Origin: Bradyrhizobium erythrophlei
Lineage (GTDB): Bacteria > Pseudomonadota > Alphaproteobacteria > Rhizobiales > Xanthobacteraceae
Direction of reading: 5' to 3'
Length of the DNA stretch: 64,000 nt
NCBI RefSeq assembly: GCF_900129505.1
Contig: NZ_LT670818.1
Location: 7,101,001 to 7,165,000 of the forward strand
The position numbers and the translations under genes are program-made. Under the pieces are notes generated by a model, which saw only the letters and a list, made by a program, of their open reading frames with translations, did not search any database and was not told where the DNA came from. Position 1 is the first letter of the stretch. Every line of letters begins with the position of its first letter. Shown in pieces: positions 20,917-31,253 of this stretch.

Positions 20917-21216
20917 ATGGCGAAGAAGGCAGCAACCCCGACCACGGTCACGCTCAAGCATCTGGCGGCGGCAATCGCCGACGACCAGGAACTGTCCAAG
21001 AAGAAGGCTGAAGAGATTCTCAGCGATCTGGTCAACCGGATCACCAAGCACCTGAAGAAGGGCGAGCGCATCCGCATCGTCGGCCTCGGCATCCTGCAGG
21101 TCCGCAAGCGCGCCGCCCGCATGGGCCGCAACCCCGCCACCGGCGAAGCGATCCACATCAAGGCGAGCAAGAAGGTTGCCTTCCGCGCGGCCAAGGAACT
21201 CAAGGAAGCCGTCTAA
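20917..21216 (+). CDS. hupB: HU-family histone-like DNA-binding protein
   Basis: This is a small basic nucleoid protein (99 residues). After a short Ala/Lys leader come the helical dimer part (LKHLAAAIADDQELSKKKAEEILSDL) and the DNA-embracing arm GRNPATGEAI followed by IKASKKVAFRAAKELK. A strong GAGGAGGG ribosome site lies seven bases before the ATG, and a strong terminator follows. It faces the opposite way to lon, whereas in many relatives HU directly follows lon on the same strand. The first residues (MAKKAATPTT) are longer than in the E. coli HU proteins. Confidence 0.95.
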   Translation: MAKKAATPTTVTLKHLAAAIADDQELSKKKAEEILSDLVNRITKHLKKGERIRIVGLGILQVRKRAARMGRNPATGEAIHIKASKKVAFRAAKELKEAV

Positions 21217-21243
21217 CAAGACGCCCCTTCTGATCGGACTTTC

Positions 21244-21288
21244 AAGCGCCATTCCGGGTCGCGACGCGGCCCCCGGAATGGCGCTTTT
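21244..21288 (+). terminator. Strong terminator after HU gene
   Basis: A perfect 15-bp stem AAGCGCCATTCCGGG/CCCGGAATGGCGCTT with a 13-base loop is followed by TTCT. It starts 27 bases after the HU stop. Confidence 0.9.
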
Positions 21289-21329
21289 CTGTTATAGAAA
21301 CCTCCGGTTCCCATCTTGCCGCGGATATC

Positions 21330-22586
21330 ATGTTGGCCACGTCCCCAGCCTTTACCCACACCGTGACCGAGCGCTTTCTGCGCTACGTCGTGATCGACAC
21401 CCAGTCGGACCCCGCCTCCCCGACCTGCCCGTCCACCGAAAAGCAGAAAAATCTGGGCCGCCTGCTCGCCGCCGAGCTGCAGGCGATGGGTCTGCGCGAC
21501 GCCCATCTCGACGAACACGGCTATGTCTACGCGACCATTCCAGCCAATACCGACAAGCCGGTCCCGGTGATCTGCTTCTGCTCGCATATGGACACCTCGC
21601 CCGATTGCAGCGGCAAGGACGTCAAGCCGCAGATCGTGCGGAATTATCGCGGCGGCGACATCGTGCTGCCGGGCGACCCCTCACAAATCATCCGTGCGGC
21701 AGAACATCCCGCACTCAGGGACCAGATCGGCAGCGATATCGTCACCTCGGACGGCACCACGCTGTTGGGGGCCGACAACAAGGCCGGCCTCGCCGAAATC
21801 ATGGATGCGGCGCATTTCCTGATCAACAATCCGCAGATCAAACACGGCGCCATCAAGATCCTGTTCACGCCCGACGAAGAGATCGGCCGCGGCGTCGACA
21901 AGGCCGACCTGAAGAAGCTGGCCGCGGATTTTGCCTACACGATCGACGGCGAGACCGCCGGCAATATCGAGGACGAGACGTTTTCGGCCGACGGCGCCAC
22001 CATCACCATCGAAGGCGTCAGCGTCCATCCCGGCTTCGCCAAGGGCAAGATGGAGCACGCCATCAAGATCGCCGCCGCCATCGTCGAGCGGCTGCCGAAA
22101 ACCACCTGCTCGCCGGAAACCACCGAGGGCAAGCAAGGTTTTCTGCACCCGATTGGCATCTCCGGCGCGCTGGAGAAAGCCACGCTCGGTTTCATCGTGC
22201 GCGATTTCACCGACGAAGGCCTGAAAGAGAAAGAAGCCCTGCTCGAGAGTATCGTCAAGGACGTGATGAAGGGCTATCCGCGCTCGAGCTACCGGCTGGA
22301 GATCAAGCCGCAATACCGCAACATGAAGCAGGTGATCGACCGTCACCCCGAGATCGTCGACCATGCGATGGAGGCAATCCGCCGCGCCGGCCTCAAGCCG
22401 GTGAAGACCTCGATCCGCGGCGGCACCGACGGCTCGCGGCTGTCGTTCATGGGACTGCCCTGCCCCAACATCTTCGCCGGCGAGCACGCGTTCCATTCGC
22501 GACTGGAATGGGTCAGCGTTCGGGACATGGAAAAGGCCGTGCTGACCATCGTCCATCTCGCGATGATCTGGGAAGAGCGGGCTTAA
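21330..22586 (+). CDS. pepT: Peptidase T (tripeptide aminopeptidase)
   Basis: This cytosolic M20B zinc aminopeptidase removes the N-terminal residue of tripeptides (418 residues, normal). Metal and catalytic motifs are CSHMDTSPD (His and Asp), LLGADNKAGLAEI, FTPDEEIGRGVDK (Glu-Glu) and GGTDGSRLSFMGLPCPN. The inserted dimerisation domain (about 215-330) is present. The start ATG 21330 follows the HU terminator directly. It converges with the following methyltransferase gene across a repeat that may end both transcripts. Confidence 0.94.
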   Translation: MLATSPAFTHTVTERFLRYVVIDTQSDPASPTCPSTEKQKNLGRLLAAELQAMGLRDAHLDEHGYVYATIPANTDKPVPVICFCSHMDTSPDCSGKDVKPQIVRNYRGGDIVLPGDPSQIIRAAEHPALRDQIGSDIVTSDGTTLLGADNKAGLAEIMDAAHFLINNPQIKHGAIKILFTPDEEIGRGVDKADLKKLAADFAYTIDGETAGNIEDETFSADGATITIEGVSVHPGFAKGKMEHAIKIAAAIVERLPKTTCSPETTEGKQGFLHPIGISGALEKATLGFIVRDFTDEGLKEKEALLESIVKDVMKGYPRSSYRLEIKPQYRNMKQVIDRHPEIVDHAMEAIRRAGLKPVKTSIRGGTDGSRLSFMGLPCPNIFAGEHAFHSRLEWVSVRDMEKAVLTIVHLAMIWEERA

Positions 22587-22587
22587 A

Positions 22588-22631
22588 GCGTTTTCAAGCG
22601 AAGTGGATACCGGTTCGCGTTAAGAAAACGC
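22588..22631. repeat. Dispersed palindromic repeat (GCGTTTTC...GAAAACGC type)
   Basis: The outer arms GCGTTTTC (22588-22595) and GAAAACGC (22624-22631) enclose an inner pair AAGCGAA/TTCGCGTT around GTGGATACCGG. This element is a familiar dispersed repeat in Bradyrhizobium-group genomes. It lies between two convergent genes and may serve as a bidirectional terminator. Confidence 0.75.
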
Positions 22632-22647
22632 GTCAACACAAAATCGC

Positions 22648-23505
22648 TCAGGCCCGCGCCGTCACGATCCAGATCGCGGCGGGAAGCGGCACCGACTGTC
22701 CCTTGAGAAAAGGCGTCAGCGCCTCGCGTATCGAGACGGCGGCGGCAGCGACCACTTCCGGCGGCTGTTCGGCGAGCGCGCGGGCGGCCGGTCCGATGTC
22801 CAGCGCGCTCTTGACCGCGGTATCGAGCCCGCGCCCGACCGCGATATCGAGCGAAAAATTGCACGGCTCCATGGCGATGCCGGTGAAGCCGGCCTCGCCC
22901 AGGATGCGCTGCACGCGCGCCTCGGAGGCGAAAGCGAACGGACCGGGATCTTCGGGCCCCTGTTGCGGCAGCTTGGGGACGTGCTTGTAGACGGCCTGCA
23001 GCGGCGCCATGAAGAACGGATTTTCGCGCGGCTCCCGCCAGCAGGCGAAGGCCAGCCGGCCCGACGGCTTCAGACCCCGGCGCAGATTGGCGAAGGAGCG
23101 CGCCGGCTCGGCAAAGAACATCACGCCGAAGCGGGAGGCCAGGAGATCAAAGCTGGCAGGCGCGAACGGGTAAACGGTGGCGTCCGCCAGCACGAATTCG
23201 ACCGGCAGCCCCACCGGGGCGACCTCGCGGGCGCGGGCCAGCATCGGACCCGAAATGTCGATCCCCATCACGTATCCGGTCGGGCCGACCTTCTGCGCCA
23301 GCGCAATCGACGTGGCACCGCTGCCGCAGCCGACATCGACAATCCGCTCGCCGGCCGAGGGCCTGGCGCGGTCGATCAGGCGATCGGCGACCGGCGCCAG
23401 CAGAACGTCCTGGGATTGCTGCCGGTCGGCCCAGCGCTGGCCGCCCGGGCCGTTCCAATAGGCGATCTGGTCCGCGTTCAGGTCGTGGCCGACAGGTGTT
23501 TCCAT
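22648..23505 (-). CDS. Class I SAM-dependent methyltransferase
   Basis: This is a UbiE/Coq5-like methyltransferase of 285 residues. SAM motifs are RIVDVGCGSGATSIALAQ (about residues 54-71), GIDISGPMLARAR and VLADATVYPF. The C-terminal region (SEARVQRILGEAGFTGI) is usual for small-molecule methyltransferases. The substrate is unknown. The start ATG 23505 (METPVGHDLNADQ) is supported by homologous openings of the type 'NADQIAYWNGPGGQRW'. It is a standalone gene between pepT and tRNA-Val. Confidence 0.88.
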   Translation of the reverse strand: METPVGHDLNADQIAYWNGPGGQRWADRQQSQDVLLAPVADRLIDRARPSAGERIVDVGCGSGATSIALAQKVGPTGYVMGIDISGPMLARAREVAPVGLPVEFVLADATVYPFAPASFDLLASRFGVMFFAEPARSFANLRRGLKPSGRLAFACWREPRENPFFMAPLQAVYKHVPKLPQQGPEDPGPFAFASEARVQRILGEAGFTGIAMEPCNFSLDIAVGRGLDTAVKSALDIGPAARALAEQPPEVVAAAAVSIREALTPFLKGQSVPLPAAIWIVTARA

Positions 23506-23615
23506 GGGTCGAAACTCTTTGTTGGTCCGCCTTCGTCGCTTCGCAACTTCGGCGCGACAGCCTTCGCGTCGTTCATTTTTCGGCTCGCCGGGCCGAAGCC
23601 CAGAAGCGCGAAGGC

Positions 23616-23692
23616 TGGTAGGCGGCGAGAGATTCGAACTCCCGACCCTCTCGGTGTAAACGAGATGCTCTAACCAGCTGAGCTAGCCGCCC
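23616..23692 (-). tRNA. tRNA-Val (anticodon TAC)
   Basis: On the minus strand, a 77-base cloverleaf with encoded CCA. The acceptor GGGCGGC pairs with GCCGCCT. The anticodon loop TTTACAC gives UAC. The T-arm is GAGTTCGAATCTC. Confidence 0.97.
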
Positions 23693-23743
23693 GTCAGCGC
23701 CTGTTTAGCGCCGCCCGAGCCCTCGGCGCAAGGTCGGACACCG

Positions 23744-24145
23744 TCAGTCGGTCGGCCGTCCCGGCAATCCCCTGATATCCTCGATCCAGGGCACAGCCGA
23801 ACGGCACCAGAACTGCCGGCTTGGCTTGAGCTGGTCGCGCTGGCGAATGCTGCCCCATCGGATTCCCCAATCGCCAGGACCGCCCTCGCCGCTGGTGAAC
23901 AGCGGGGAACCGCAATCGGAGCAAAAATGCTGAAAGCGCCGGCGGCCGTTGTCGCCTGTCTTGGCATAGACCGTGGGCGCTTTCCCCGTCATCCGGATTT
24001 GTTCGCCGGCGCAGATCACGGTGACCCGATAGGGCGAACCGGTCAGCGTCTGGCAATCCGTGCAGTGACAAACCGAGACTTGGTCAGGATCGATGTCGGC
24101 CTGATAGGTCACAAGACCGCAATGGCATTGCCCGTCGATGTTCAT
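23744..24145 (-). CDS. GFA-family (glutathione-dependent formaldehyde-activating enzyme-like) zinc protein
   Basis: This is a 133-residue beta-fold protein with the zinc ligands of the Gfa family: CHCG near residue 7, CHCTDCQ at about 37-43 and CSDCG at about 86-90. GFA family members include enzymes that make S-hydroxymethylglutathione, but most paralogues have unknown substrates and this one cannot be assigned. The start at 24145 (MNIDGQCHCG) was chosen because the conserved N-terminal motif begins there. Confidence 0.88.
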   Translation of the reverse strand: MNIDGQCHCGLVTYQADIDPDQVSVCHCTDCQTLTGSPYRVTVICAGEQIRMTGKAPTVYAKTGDNGRRRFQHFCSDCGSPLFTSGEGGPGDWGIRWGSIRQRDQLKPSRQFWCRSAVPWIEDIRGLPGRPTD

Positions 24146-24185
24146 CGCGCTCACTCCGAAAACGGCGATCACTGGCGGTCCTCGC

Positions 24186-24213
24186 AAAAGAAAACGGCGC
24201 CCAAGGGCGCCGC
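24186..24213 (-). terminator. Rho-independent terminator of lon
   Basis: Read on the minus strand, CGGCGCCC-TT-GGGCGCCG is followed by TTTTCTTTT, 24 bases after the lon stop. Confidence 0.9.
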
Positions 24214-24236
24214 TTTAGCATTTTAGATTGAATCGT

Positions 24237-26666
24237 TCAGTGCGCGGTCAGGCCACCGGCGGCTTCGTCGCCGGCTTCCGGCTTGACCGGCACCTTGCCG
24301 GTATCCTCTTCCCAGACAATCGGCACCGGAGGCCGCACCAGCGCCTTGGAGATCACGTCATCCAGCCGAGCCACCGGAATGATCGTCATCCCGCCCTTGA
24401 TCGCATCGGAAATCTCCGTGAGATCCTTGGCGTTGTCCTCGGGGATCAGCACCGTCTTGATGCCGCCGCGCGCGGCCGCCAGCAGCTTCTCCTTCAAGCC
24501 GCCGATCGGCAGCACCCGCCCGCGCAGCGTGATCTCGCCCGTCATGGCGACATCATGCCGGACCGGAATCCCGGTCATGATCGAAACGATCGCGGTCGCC
24601 ATCGCCACACCCGCCGACGGTCCGTCCTTCGGGGTCGCCCCCTCCGGCACGTGGACGTGGATGTCGCGCTTGTCGAACAGCGGCGGCTCGATGCCGAAGC
24701 CGACGGCGCGCGAGCGGACATAGGAGGCCGCCGCCGAAATCGACTCCTTCATCACGTCGCGCAGATTGCCCGTGACCGTCATCTTGCCCTTGCCGGGCAT
24801 CATGACGCCTTCGATCGTGAGCAGCTCACCGCCGACATCGGTCCAGGCAAGGCCCGTGACAATGCCGACCTGCGGCTCGCTCTCGATCTCGCCATAGCGA
24901 TATTTCGGCACGCCGAGGAATTCCTCGAGCGACTTCTCGGTCACCTTCACCGACTTCTTCTTGGAGATCATCAGCTCCTTCACCGCCTTGCGGGCGAGTG
25001 TCGAAAGCTCACGCTCCAGGTTACGCACGCCCGCTTCGCGGGTGTAGCGCCGGATCATCAACAGCAACGCCTCGTCGTCGATCGACCATTCCTTGGAATC
25101 CAGGCCGTGCTTGGCGATCGCGTTCGGGATCAGATGCTTGCGCGCGATCTCGACCTTCTCGTTCTCGGTATAGCCGGCGATCCGGATGATCTCCATGCGG
25201 TCCATCAGCGGCCCCGGAATATTCAGCGTATTCGCGGTCGTGATGAACATCACGTTGGAGAGATCGTAATCGACCTCGAGATAGTGGTCGTTGAAGGTCG
25301 AGTTCTGCTCGGGGTCCAGGACCTCAAGCAGCGCCGAGGACGGATCGCCGCGGAAATCGGCGCCCATCTTGTCGATCTCGTCCAGCAGGAACAGCGGGTT
25401 CGAGGTCTTCGCCTTGCGCATCGACTGGATGATCTTGCCGGGCATCGAGCCGATATAGGTGCGGCGGTGACCGCGGATCTCCGCTTCATCGCGCACGCCG
25501 CCGAGCGACACGCGCACGAATTCGCGCCCCGTCGCTTTCGCGATCGACTTGCCGAGCGAGGTCTTGCCGACGCCGGGAGGCCCGACCAGGCACAGGATCG
25601 GTCCGGTCAGCTTGTTGGCGCGCGACTGCACCGCCAGATACTCGACGATGCGGTCCTTGACCTTCTCGAGCCCGTAATGATCGCTGTCGAGCACGGCTTG
25701 CGCCGCGACCAGGTCCTTCTTGACCTTGGACTTCTTGTTCCACGGGATCGACAGCAGCCAGTCGAGATAGTTGCGCACGACGGTCGCTTCCGCGGACATC
25801 GGCGACATCTGGCGCAGCTTCTTCAACTCGTGCTGTGCCTTCTCGCGGGCTTCCTTGGAGAGCTTGGTCTTGGCGATCTTCTCTTCCAGATCGGCCAGCT
25901 CGTCACGACCTTCGTCGTCGCCGAGCTCCTTCTGGATCGCCTTCATCTGCTCGTTGAGATAATATTCGCGCTGGGTCTTCTCCATCTGGCGCTTGACGCG
26001 CGAGCGGATGCGCTTCTCGACCTGCAGCACCGAGATCTCGCTCTCCATCAGCCCGAGCACCTTCTCGAGGCGCGCGGTCACCGACAGCGTCTCCAGGATA
26101 CCCTGGCGATCGGCGATCTTGACGGCGAGATGGGAGGCGACGGTGTCGCCGAGCTTGGCGAAATCGGTGATGGCCTGAACCACGCCGACGACTTCGGCAG
26201 AAATCTTCTTGTTCAGCTTCACATAGCTTTCGAAGTCGGACACGACCGAGCGCGCCAGAGCTTCGGCCTCGACGGATTTGGCATCGGTATCGGCGAGCGC
26301 GATGGCGGTCGCCTCGTAATATTCCGACCGGTCGCTGTATTTCTGGACGCGCGCGCGCTCGAGGCCTTCGACCAGCACCTTCACGGTGCCGTCGGGCAAT
26401 TTGAGCAGCTGCAGGACGCTGGCAAGCGTGCCGGTTTCATAGATCGAATCCGGGCTCGGATCATCGTCCGACGCGTTCTTCTGCGTCGCCAGCATGATCA
26501 AGGCGTCGTTCTTCATCACTTCTTCGAGCGCACGGATCGACTTCTCGCGGCCGACGAACAGCGGCACGATCATGTGCGGGAAGACGACGATGTCGCGAAG
26601 CGGCAGCACCGGGTAAGCGTGGCTTTCGCCGTGGACGATAGATGGCCGGGGTTTCGGGGTCGTCAT
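24237..26666 (-). CDS. lon: ATP-dependent protease Lon
   Basis: This cytosolic AAA+ serine protease degrades damaged and regulatory proteins (809 residues, normal for LonA). The N-terminal substrate domain opens [23 protein letters not shown]. The Walker A is [16 protein letters not shown] and the Walker B is [10 protein letters not shown]. The catalytic dyad is the serine in [10 protein letters not shown] with the lysine in [10 protein letters not shown]. It is separated from clpX by 312 bases holding a terminator and its own promoter region, so it can be transcribed alone; a hairpin terminator follows. Confidence 0.98.
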   Translation of the reverse strand: MTTPKPRPSIVHGESHAYPVLPLRDIVVFPHMIVPLFVGREKSIRALEEVMKNDALIMLATQKNASDDDPSPDSIYETGTLASVLQLLKLPDGTVKVLVEGLERARVQKYSDRSEYYEATAIALADTDAKSVEAEALARSVVSDFESYVKLNKKISAEVVGVVQAITDFAKLGDTVASHLAVKIADRQGILETLSVTARLEKVLGLMESEISVLQVEKRIRSRVKRQMEKTQREYYLNEQMKAIQKELGDDEGRDELADLEEKIAKTKLSKEAREKAQHELKKLRQMSPMSAEATVVRNYLDWLLSIPWNKKSKVKKDLVAAQAVLDSDHYGLEKVKDRIVEYLAVQSRANKLTGPILCLVGPPGVGKTSLGKSIAKATGREFVRVSLGGVRDEAEIRGHRRTYIGSMPGKIIQSMRKAKTSNPLFLLDEIDKMGADFRGDPSSALLEVLDPEQNSTFNDHYLEVDYDLSNVMFITTANTLNIPGPLMDRMEIIRIAGYTENEKVEIARKHLIPNAIAKHGLDSKEWSIDDEALLLMIRRYTREAGVRNLERELSTLARKAVKELMISKKKSVKVTEKSLEEFLGVPKYRYGEIESEPQVGIVTGLAWTDVGGELLTIEGVMMPGKGKMTVTGNLRDVMKESISAAASYVRSRAVGFGIEPPLFDKRDIHVHVPEGATPKDGPSAGVAMATAIVSIMTGIPVRHDVAMTGEITLRGRVLPIGGLKEKLLAAARGGIKTVLIPEDNAKDLTEISDAIKGGMTIIPVARLDDVISKALVRPPVPIVWEEDTGKVPVKPEAGDEAAGGLTAH

Positions 26667-26978
26667 GGCCTATTCCTTTTGTTGTGCCCCCTTGCACGCA
26701 GTCCGCTGTTTTGCGCAACCGCCACAAGGTGCCGGGATGTTCCGGGACTGATGACCGCCTCTTGCGGCCGACATTTCCGGATCGTTGGTGCGACGAATCT
26801 CAAGGTTGGGTCTTCATCGCCGACAGCATTAGGTGGCTATCGACCATGGGGGTGTCAAGTGATGAAAAAGCCCGCCAATCGGGCCTAAGTCGCAAGGTAA
26901 TGCTGCGCAAACGCGGCCGTCGAAAGTCTCGACGGCCGTTACTTCTTGCACACCTCAACTCACCCGCAGCCAGCGCGA
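26667..26978 (-). other. Intergenic region clpX-lon with terminator and candidate lon promoter
   Basis: On the minus strand, GCCCG-ATTGG-CGGGC followed by TTTTT (26865-26884) is a probable clpX terminator. A second perfect 10-bp hairpin CGGCCGTCGA/TCGACGGCCG lies at 26914-26938, without a T run. A TTGACA box at 26853-26858 with CCTAAT-like sequence about 18-19 bases downstream is a candidate lon promoter. Heat-shock control is known for lon in relatives, but no clear sigma-32 box was recognised. No gene is seen. Confidence 0.5.
26865..26884 (-). terminator. Terminator downstream of clpX
   Basis: The hairpin GCCCG-ATTGG-CGGGC read on the minus strand is followed by five T residues. It is located 94 bases after the clpX stop and ahead of the lon promoter region. 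Confidence 0.7.
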
Positions 26979-28253
26979 TCAGGCGCTGGCGCTGCTCTCG
27001 ACGGCGCGGTCGGAACGATCCGCGTAGATGTAGAGCGGGCGAGCGGTGCCCTCCACCACTTCGCGCGAGATCACGACCTCTTCGACGCCTTCCAGGCCCG
27101 GAAGATCGAACATGGTCTCGAGCAGGATGCTCTCCAGGATCGAACGCAAGCCGCGCGCGCCGGTCTTGCGCTCGATCGCCCTGCGGGCGACCGCGCCAAG
27201 TGCCTCGTCGGCGAAGGTCAGCTCGATATTCTCCATTTCGAACAGGCGCTGGTACTGCTTCACCAGCGCGTTCTTCGGATCGGTCAGAATCTTCTTCAGC
27301 GAGGTCTCGTCGAGATCCTCCAGCGTCGCGACCACCGGCAGGCGGCCGACGAACTCGGGGATCAGGCCGTATTTCAAGAGATCCTCAGGCTCGACGTGGC
27401 GGAAGATTTCGCCGGTACGGCGGTCTTCCGGCGCCAGCACTTGCGCTGCGAAGCCGATCGAGGTCGAGCGGCCGCGCGCGGAGATGATCTTCTCCAGCCC
27501 GGAGAAGGCGCCGCCGCAAATGAACAGGATATTGGTGGTGTCGACCTGCAGGAATTCCTGCTGCGGATGCTTGCGGCCGCCCTGTGGAGGAACCGAAGCC
27601 ACCGTGCCTTCCATGATCTTCAACAGCGCCTGCTGGACACCCTCGCCCGACACGTCGCGGGTGATCGAGGGATTGTCGGACTTGCGGCTGATCTTGTCGA
27701 TTTCGTCGATATAGACGATGCCACGCTGCGCCCGCTCGACATTGTAGTCGGCCGACTGCAGCAGCTTCAGGATGATGTTCTCGACGTCCTCGCCGACATA
27801 ACCGGCTTCGGTCAGGGTCGTCGCATCCGCCATCGTGAACGGCACGTCGAGAATCCGCGCCAGCGTCTGCGCCAGCAGCGTCTTTCCCGAGCCGGTCGGA
27901 CCGATCAGCAGGATGTTCGACTTCGCAAGCTCGACGTCGTTGTGCTTGGTCTGGTGATTGAGGCGCTTGTAGTGATTGTGGACCGCGACCGACAACACCT
28001 TCTTGGCATGGCTCTGGCCGATGACGTAATCGTCGAGGACCTTGCAGATTTCCTTCGGGGTCGGGATGCCGTCGCGCGACTTCACCAGCGAGGATTTGTT
28101 TTCCTCGCGGATGATATCCATGCACAGTTCGACGCATTCATCGCAAATGAAAACGGTTGGACCCGCGATCAGTTTGCGAACTTCGTGCTGGCTCTTGCCG
28201 CAGAACGAGCAATAAAGCGTGTTCTTGGAGTCGCTCGTGCCGACCTTACTCAT
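26979..28253 (-). CDS. clpX: ATP-dependent Clp protease ATP-binding subunit ClpX
   Basis: This AAA+ unfoldase partners with ClpP (424 residues). The N-terminal zinc-binding domain has CSFCGKSQ and CDECVELC. The Walker A is [15 protein letters not shown], the Walker B is IVYIDEIDK, and the sensor region [15 protein letters not shown] precedes IGF-type loop residues. The start ATG 28253 is followed by [11 protein letters not shown]. It lies 429 bases downstream of clpP on the same strand, a gap larger than usual, so it may have its own promoter. Confidence 0.98.
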   Translation of the reverse strand: MSKVGTSDSKNTLYCSFCGKSQHEVRKLIAGPTVFICDECVELCMDIIREENKSSLVKSRDGIPTPKEICKVLDDYVIGQSHAKKVLSVAVHNHYKRLNHQTKHNDVELAKSNILLIGPTGSGKTLLAQTLARILDVPFTMADATTLTEAGYVGEDVENIILKLLQSADYNVERAQRGIVYIDEIDKISRKSDNPSITRDVSGEGVQQALLKIMEGTVASVPPQGGRKHPQQEFLQVDTTNILFICGGAFSGLEKIISARGRSTSIGFAAQVLAPEDRRTGEIFRHVEPEDLLKYGLIPEFVGRLPVVATLEDLDETSLKKILTDPKNALVKQYQRLFEMENIELTFADEALGAVARRAIERKTGARGLRSILESILLETMFDLPGLEGVEEVVISREVVEGTARPLYIYADRSDRAVESSASA

Positions 28254-28682
28254 TCTTCTCTCCGTCCGCCGTTCGATCCCGTCCGCTCGATCGCCCTATT
28301 CCGGTACACACCGGCTCATAGTTCTAGATAGAGCAAATTTCGTACCAAAAAAGACCCTACATTCCAGATGCCGCACTCGGACTGCGGCGCACTCGAATCT
28401 CCTGCGACCCTGGCCGATCCCGCCTAGCCAACCATGGTCGCACCCGACTATCAAGAATTCGCTAATCGGCCGACCATCCGCTACCCGTGACAATACCGTG
28501 ATTTGCGAGGTTCGCACGAGCGAAACCTGCCGAAATCAGCCAAGCGTTGCGCGATTGTCACGCCGCCAAATGAGCACGAAAGCGGAACTTTTTGCCCGCG
28601 CGAGGGCATTATAGTGCCGCTAGCGGCCAAAAGGGCCTAACGCAATAGTCCGTTAACGTTGCCGCGGGCGCAATCCGTGGTC
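28254..28682 (-). other. Long clpP-clpX intergenic region
   Basis: These 429 bases have no supportable gene. A perfect TATAAT on the minus strand at 28608-28613 lies next to the palindrome GCCGCTAGCGGC, but without a good -35 at the usual distance. It could mark a clpX promoter with a leader of about 350 bases. No classical terminator for clpP was found, so read-through from clpP is likely as well. Confidence 0.4.
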
Positions 28683-29318
28683 CTACGTGGTCTTCATGGG
28701 GACCGGGTCTTCCATGCGCTTGTCGATCACCTTGTCGACAATCCCGAAGTCACGCGCCATCTCGGCGGTCAGGAACTTGTCGCGTTCCAGCGCATCCTCG
28801 ATCGCCTTGTAGGTCTGGCCGGTATGTTTAACGTAGATCTCGTTGAGCCGCTTTTTCAAGTTCAGGATTTCCTGGGCGTGCAGCATGATGTCGGTCGCCT
28901 GACCTTGGAAGCCGCCGGAGGGCTGGTGGACCATGATACGCGAATTCGGCAGCGAGAACCGCATGTCCTTGTGGCCGGCGCACAGGAGCAGCGAACCCAT
29001 CGAGGCCGCCTGCCCGGTGCATAGCGTGGACACCGGCGGACGGATGAACTGCATGGTGTCGTAGATCGCGAGGCCCGATGTCACCACGCCGCCGGGCGAG
29101 TTGATGTACATCGAGATTTCCTTCTTCGGATTCTCGGCCTCGAGAAACAGAAGCTGCGCCACCGTCAGCGTCGACATGCCATCTTCGACCGGGCCGGTCA
29201 CGAAGATGATGCGCTCCTTCAGGAGGCGCGAGAAAATGTCGTAAGCGCGTTCGCCGCGGTTGGTCTGCTCGACCACCATCGGCACGAGGTTCATGTAGGT
29301 TTCCACCGGATCGCGCAT
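28683..29318 (-). CDS. clpP: ATP-dependent Clp protease proteolytic subunit ClpP
   Basis: This is the serine peptidase barrel of the Clp proteases (211 residues). The catalytic serine sits in [12 protein letters not shown] and the histidine in [17 protein letters not shown], with the aspartate in the C-terminal handle-domain region. The opening [23 protein letters not shown] is typical. The start is ATG 29318. It is the middle member of the tig-clpP-clpX-lon block, which supplies substrates from trigger factor to proteases. Confidence 0.98.
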   Translation of the reverse strand: MRDPVETYMNLVPMVVEQTNRGERAYDIFSRLLKERIIFVTGPVEDGMSTLTVAQLLFLEAENPKKEISMYINSPGGVVTSGLAIYDTMQFIRPPVSTLCTGQAASMGSLLLCAGHKDMRFSLPNSRIMVHQPSGGFQGQATDIMLHAQEILNLKKRLNEIYVKHTGQTYKAIEDALERDKFLTAEMARDFGIVDKVIDKRMEDPVPMKTT

Positions 29319-29601
29319 TAGTCACCCAAAGGTTTGTAAAAGAGGGTTTGTAGATAGAAGGTTAGTAGACGGTTTGACCGACGAACTTCCATCGGCAAGA
29401 CAGAACCGGCTGGAATTGCCAGGCACGGACGAACGTCCCGTGATGCAGGACTTAAAGGCAGGCTGACAGATATGGGCCAATTCCCCGGTAGCAAGCCCGG
29501 GCAAATAGCGGGGTTGATCTGCCGCACTTGAAGCTGATTCGGACGGGCGGGCATAGCGACGGCGGCCGCCGCCCAGCCGCTTTCACTTCTCAACCTTAAC
29601 G

Positions 29602-30963
29602 TCAGGCGGCGCTCTTCTCGACCTCCTCGTCCCTGTAGAGTTCCTCGCGGGCCACCTTCTTCTCAGTCACGTTGGCGAGTTCAAGGATGAAATCGACTAC
29701 CTTGTCTTCATAGATCGGAGCGCGAAGCTGGGCCAGCGCATTGGCATTGTTGCGGTAGTAGTCCCAGACCTCTTTCTCGCGACCGGGCATCTGGCGCGCG
29801 CGTTCGATCACCGCGCGGCCGACTTCGTCGTCGGTGACCGTAATCTTGTTCTTCTCGCCGATCTCCGACAGCACGAGGCCGAGCCTCACCCTTCGGTCGG
29901 CGATCTTGTGGTATTCTTCCTTCGCCGCCTCTTCCGTGGTGTCTTCGTCGGCGAAGGTCTTGCCGCTCGACTCCATCTCGGCCTTGATCGAGTTCCACAT
30001 CAGATTGAATTCTTCCTCGACCAGCGACGGCGGCGCCTCGAAGCGGTGGGCCTCGTCGAGACGGTCGAGCAACATGCGCTTGACGCGCTGGCGGGTCGCG
30101 CCGGCGAATTCCGCCGTCAGCCGCTCGCGCGCGGCTTCCTTCAGCTTGTCGAGCGATTCCAGCCCGAGCGCCTTGGCGAACTCGTCGTCGATCTTGGTCT
30201 CCTGCGGCGCTTCGACCAGGGTCGCGGTGGTCTCGAACTCGGCCGGCTGGCCGGCGAGTTTCTCGCTGGCGTAGTTCTTCGGGAAGGAAACCTTCAGGGT
30301 GCGGGTTTCGCCCTGGGCGATACCGGTCAGCTGTTCCTCGAAGCCGGGAATGAAGGTGTTGGAGCCGATGGTGACCTGGATGTTCTCGCCGGTGCCGCCG
30401 TCAAACGGCACGCCGTCGATGGTGCCCTTGAACGAGATCGTAACCCGATCCCAGCTCTCGGCCTTGGCGCCCTCGCCCTTCGCGGCATAAGACCTGTTGC
30501 CATCGGCGATCCGCTTGATGGCTTGATCGACATCGGCCTCGGTCACATCGGCGACCGGCTTCTCGACGGTAAAGCTCTTGAAGTCGGCAAGCGCAATCGC
30601 CGGCACGACCTCGATCGAGACCGTATAGGTGAGATCGGATTTTCCGGCGAGGATATTCTCGACGGCTTTTTCTTCCGTCGGCATGGTGATTTTGGGCTCG
30701 GTCGCGAGCCGGAAGCCGCGCTCGGTGAAGATCTGCGAATTGGTATCGCGGATGGTCTGGTCGATGGTCTCGGCCATCACCGAACGGCCATAGACCTTCT
30801 TGAGGTGGCTCACTGGGACCTTGCCCGGACGGAAGCCGTTGAGACGGACCTTGTCCTTGAGATCGACCAGACGGGCATCCGCCTTGGCATCGAGGTCCGA
30901 TGCGGGAACGCTGATCCGGAATTCGTGTTTCAATCCCTCGACGAGGGTTTCTGTGACCTGCAT
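29602..30963 (-). CDS. tig: Trigger factor (ribosome-associated chaperone and prolyl isomerase)
   Basis: This is a 453-residue chaperone. The N-terminal ribosome-binding domain contains the signature stretch [17 protein letters not shown]. The FKBP-type isomerase domain follows (about 150-245, with [19 protein letters not shown] and [16 protein letters not shown]). The C-terminal helical arms (about 250-430) form the cradle. The chosen start is ATG 30963 ([10 protein letters not shown]); an in-frame start 18 codons earlier adds a non-homologous basic tail. Between it and clpP lie 283 bases without a visible gene. Confidence 0.97.
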   Translation of the reverse strand: MQVTETLVEGLKHEFRISVPASDLDAKADARLVDLKDKVRLNGFRPGKVPVSHLKKVYGRSVMAETIDQTIRDTNSQIFTERGFRLATEPKITMPTEEKAVENILAGKSDLTYTVSIEVVPAIALADFKSFTVEKPVADVTEADVDQAIKRIADGNRSYAAKGEGAKAESWDRVTISFKGTIDGVPFDGGTGENIQVTIGSNTFIPGFEEQLTGIAQGETRTLKVSFPKNYASEKLAGQPAEFETTATLVEAPQETKIDDEFAKALGLESLDKLKEAARERLTAEFAGATRQRVKRMLLDRLDEAHRFEAPPSLVEEEFNLMWNSIKAEMESSGKTFADEDTTEEAAKEEYHKIADRRVRLGLVLSEIGEKNKITVTDDEVGRAVIERARQMPGREKEVWDYYRNNANALAQLRAPIYEDKVVDFILELANVTEKKVAREELYRDEEVEKSAA

Positions 30964-31139
30964 GGTGCCAATCTTCTTCCCGCTTTTGTCCGACCTTTCG
31001 GCGCGGACATTTGTCAATCTCGTCGACGCGCAGCTTTTGAGCCTGCGTCAGTGGTTCGGCGGACCCGTTTCTCTTCGGGCAAGTCGCCCCTTCGAAAAAC
31101 AAATCCTCCAGCAATCGTCATGCAAACGCTGTCAGCGCT

Positions 31140-31224
31140 TGGTGCGGGCGGAGGGACTCGAACCCCCACAACTTTCGTCACTGGAACCTAAATCCAGCGC
31201 GTCTACCAGTTCCGCCACGCCCGC
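31140..31224 (-). tRNA. tRNA-Leu (anticodon TAG)
   Basis: An 85-base class II tRNA on the minus strand with encoded CCA. The acceptor GCGGGCG pairs with CGCCCGC. The anticodon stem CTGGA/TCCAG carries loop TTTAGGT, giving UAG. The long variable arm follows, and the T-arm is GGGTTCGAGTCCC. Confidence 0.97.
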
Positions 31225-31253
31225 TGATCGCATCATGTCCGGCCGCAACGCCC

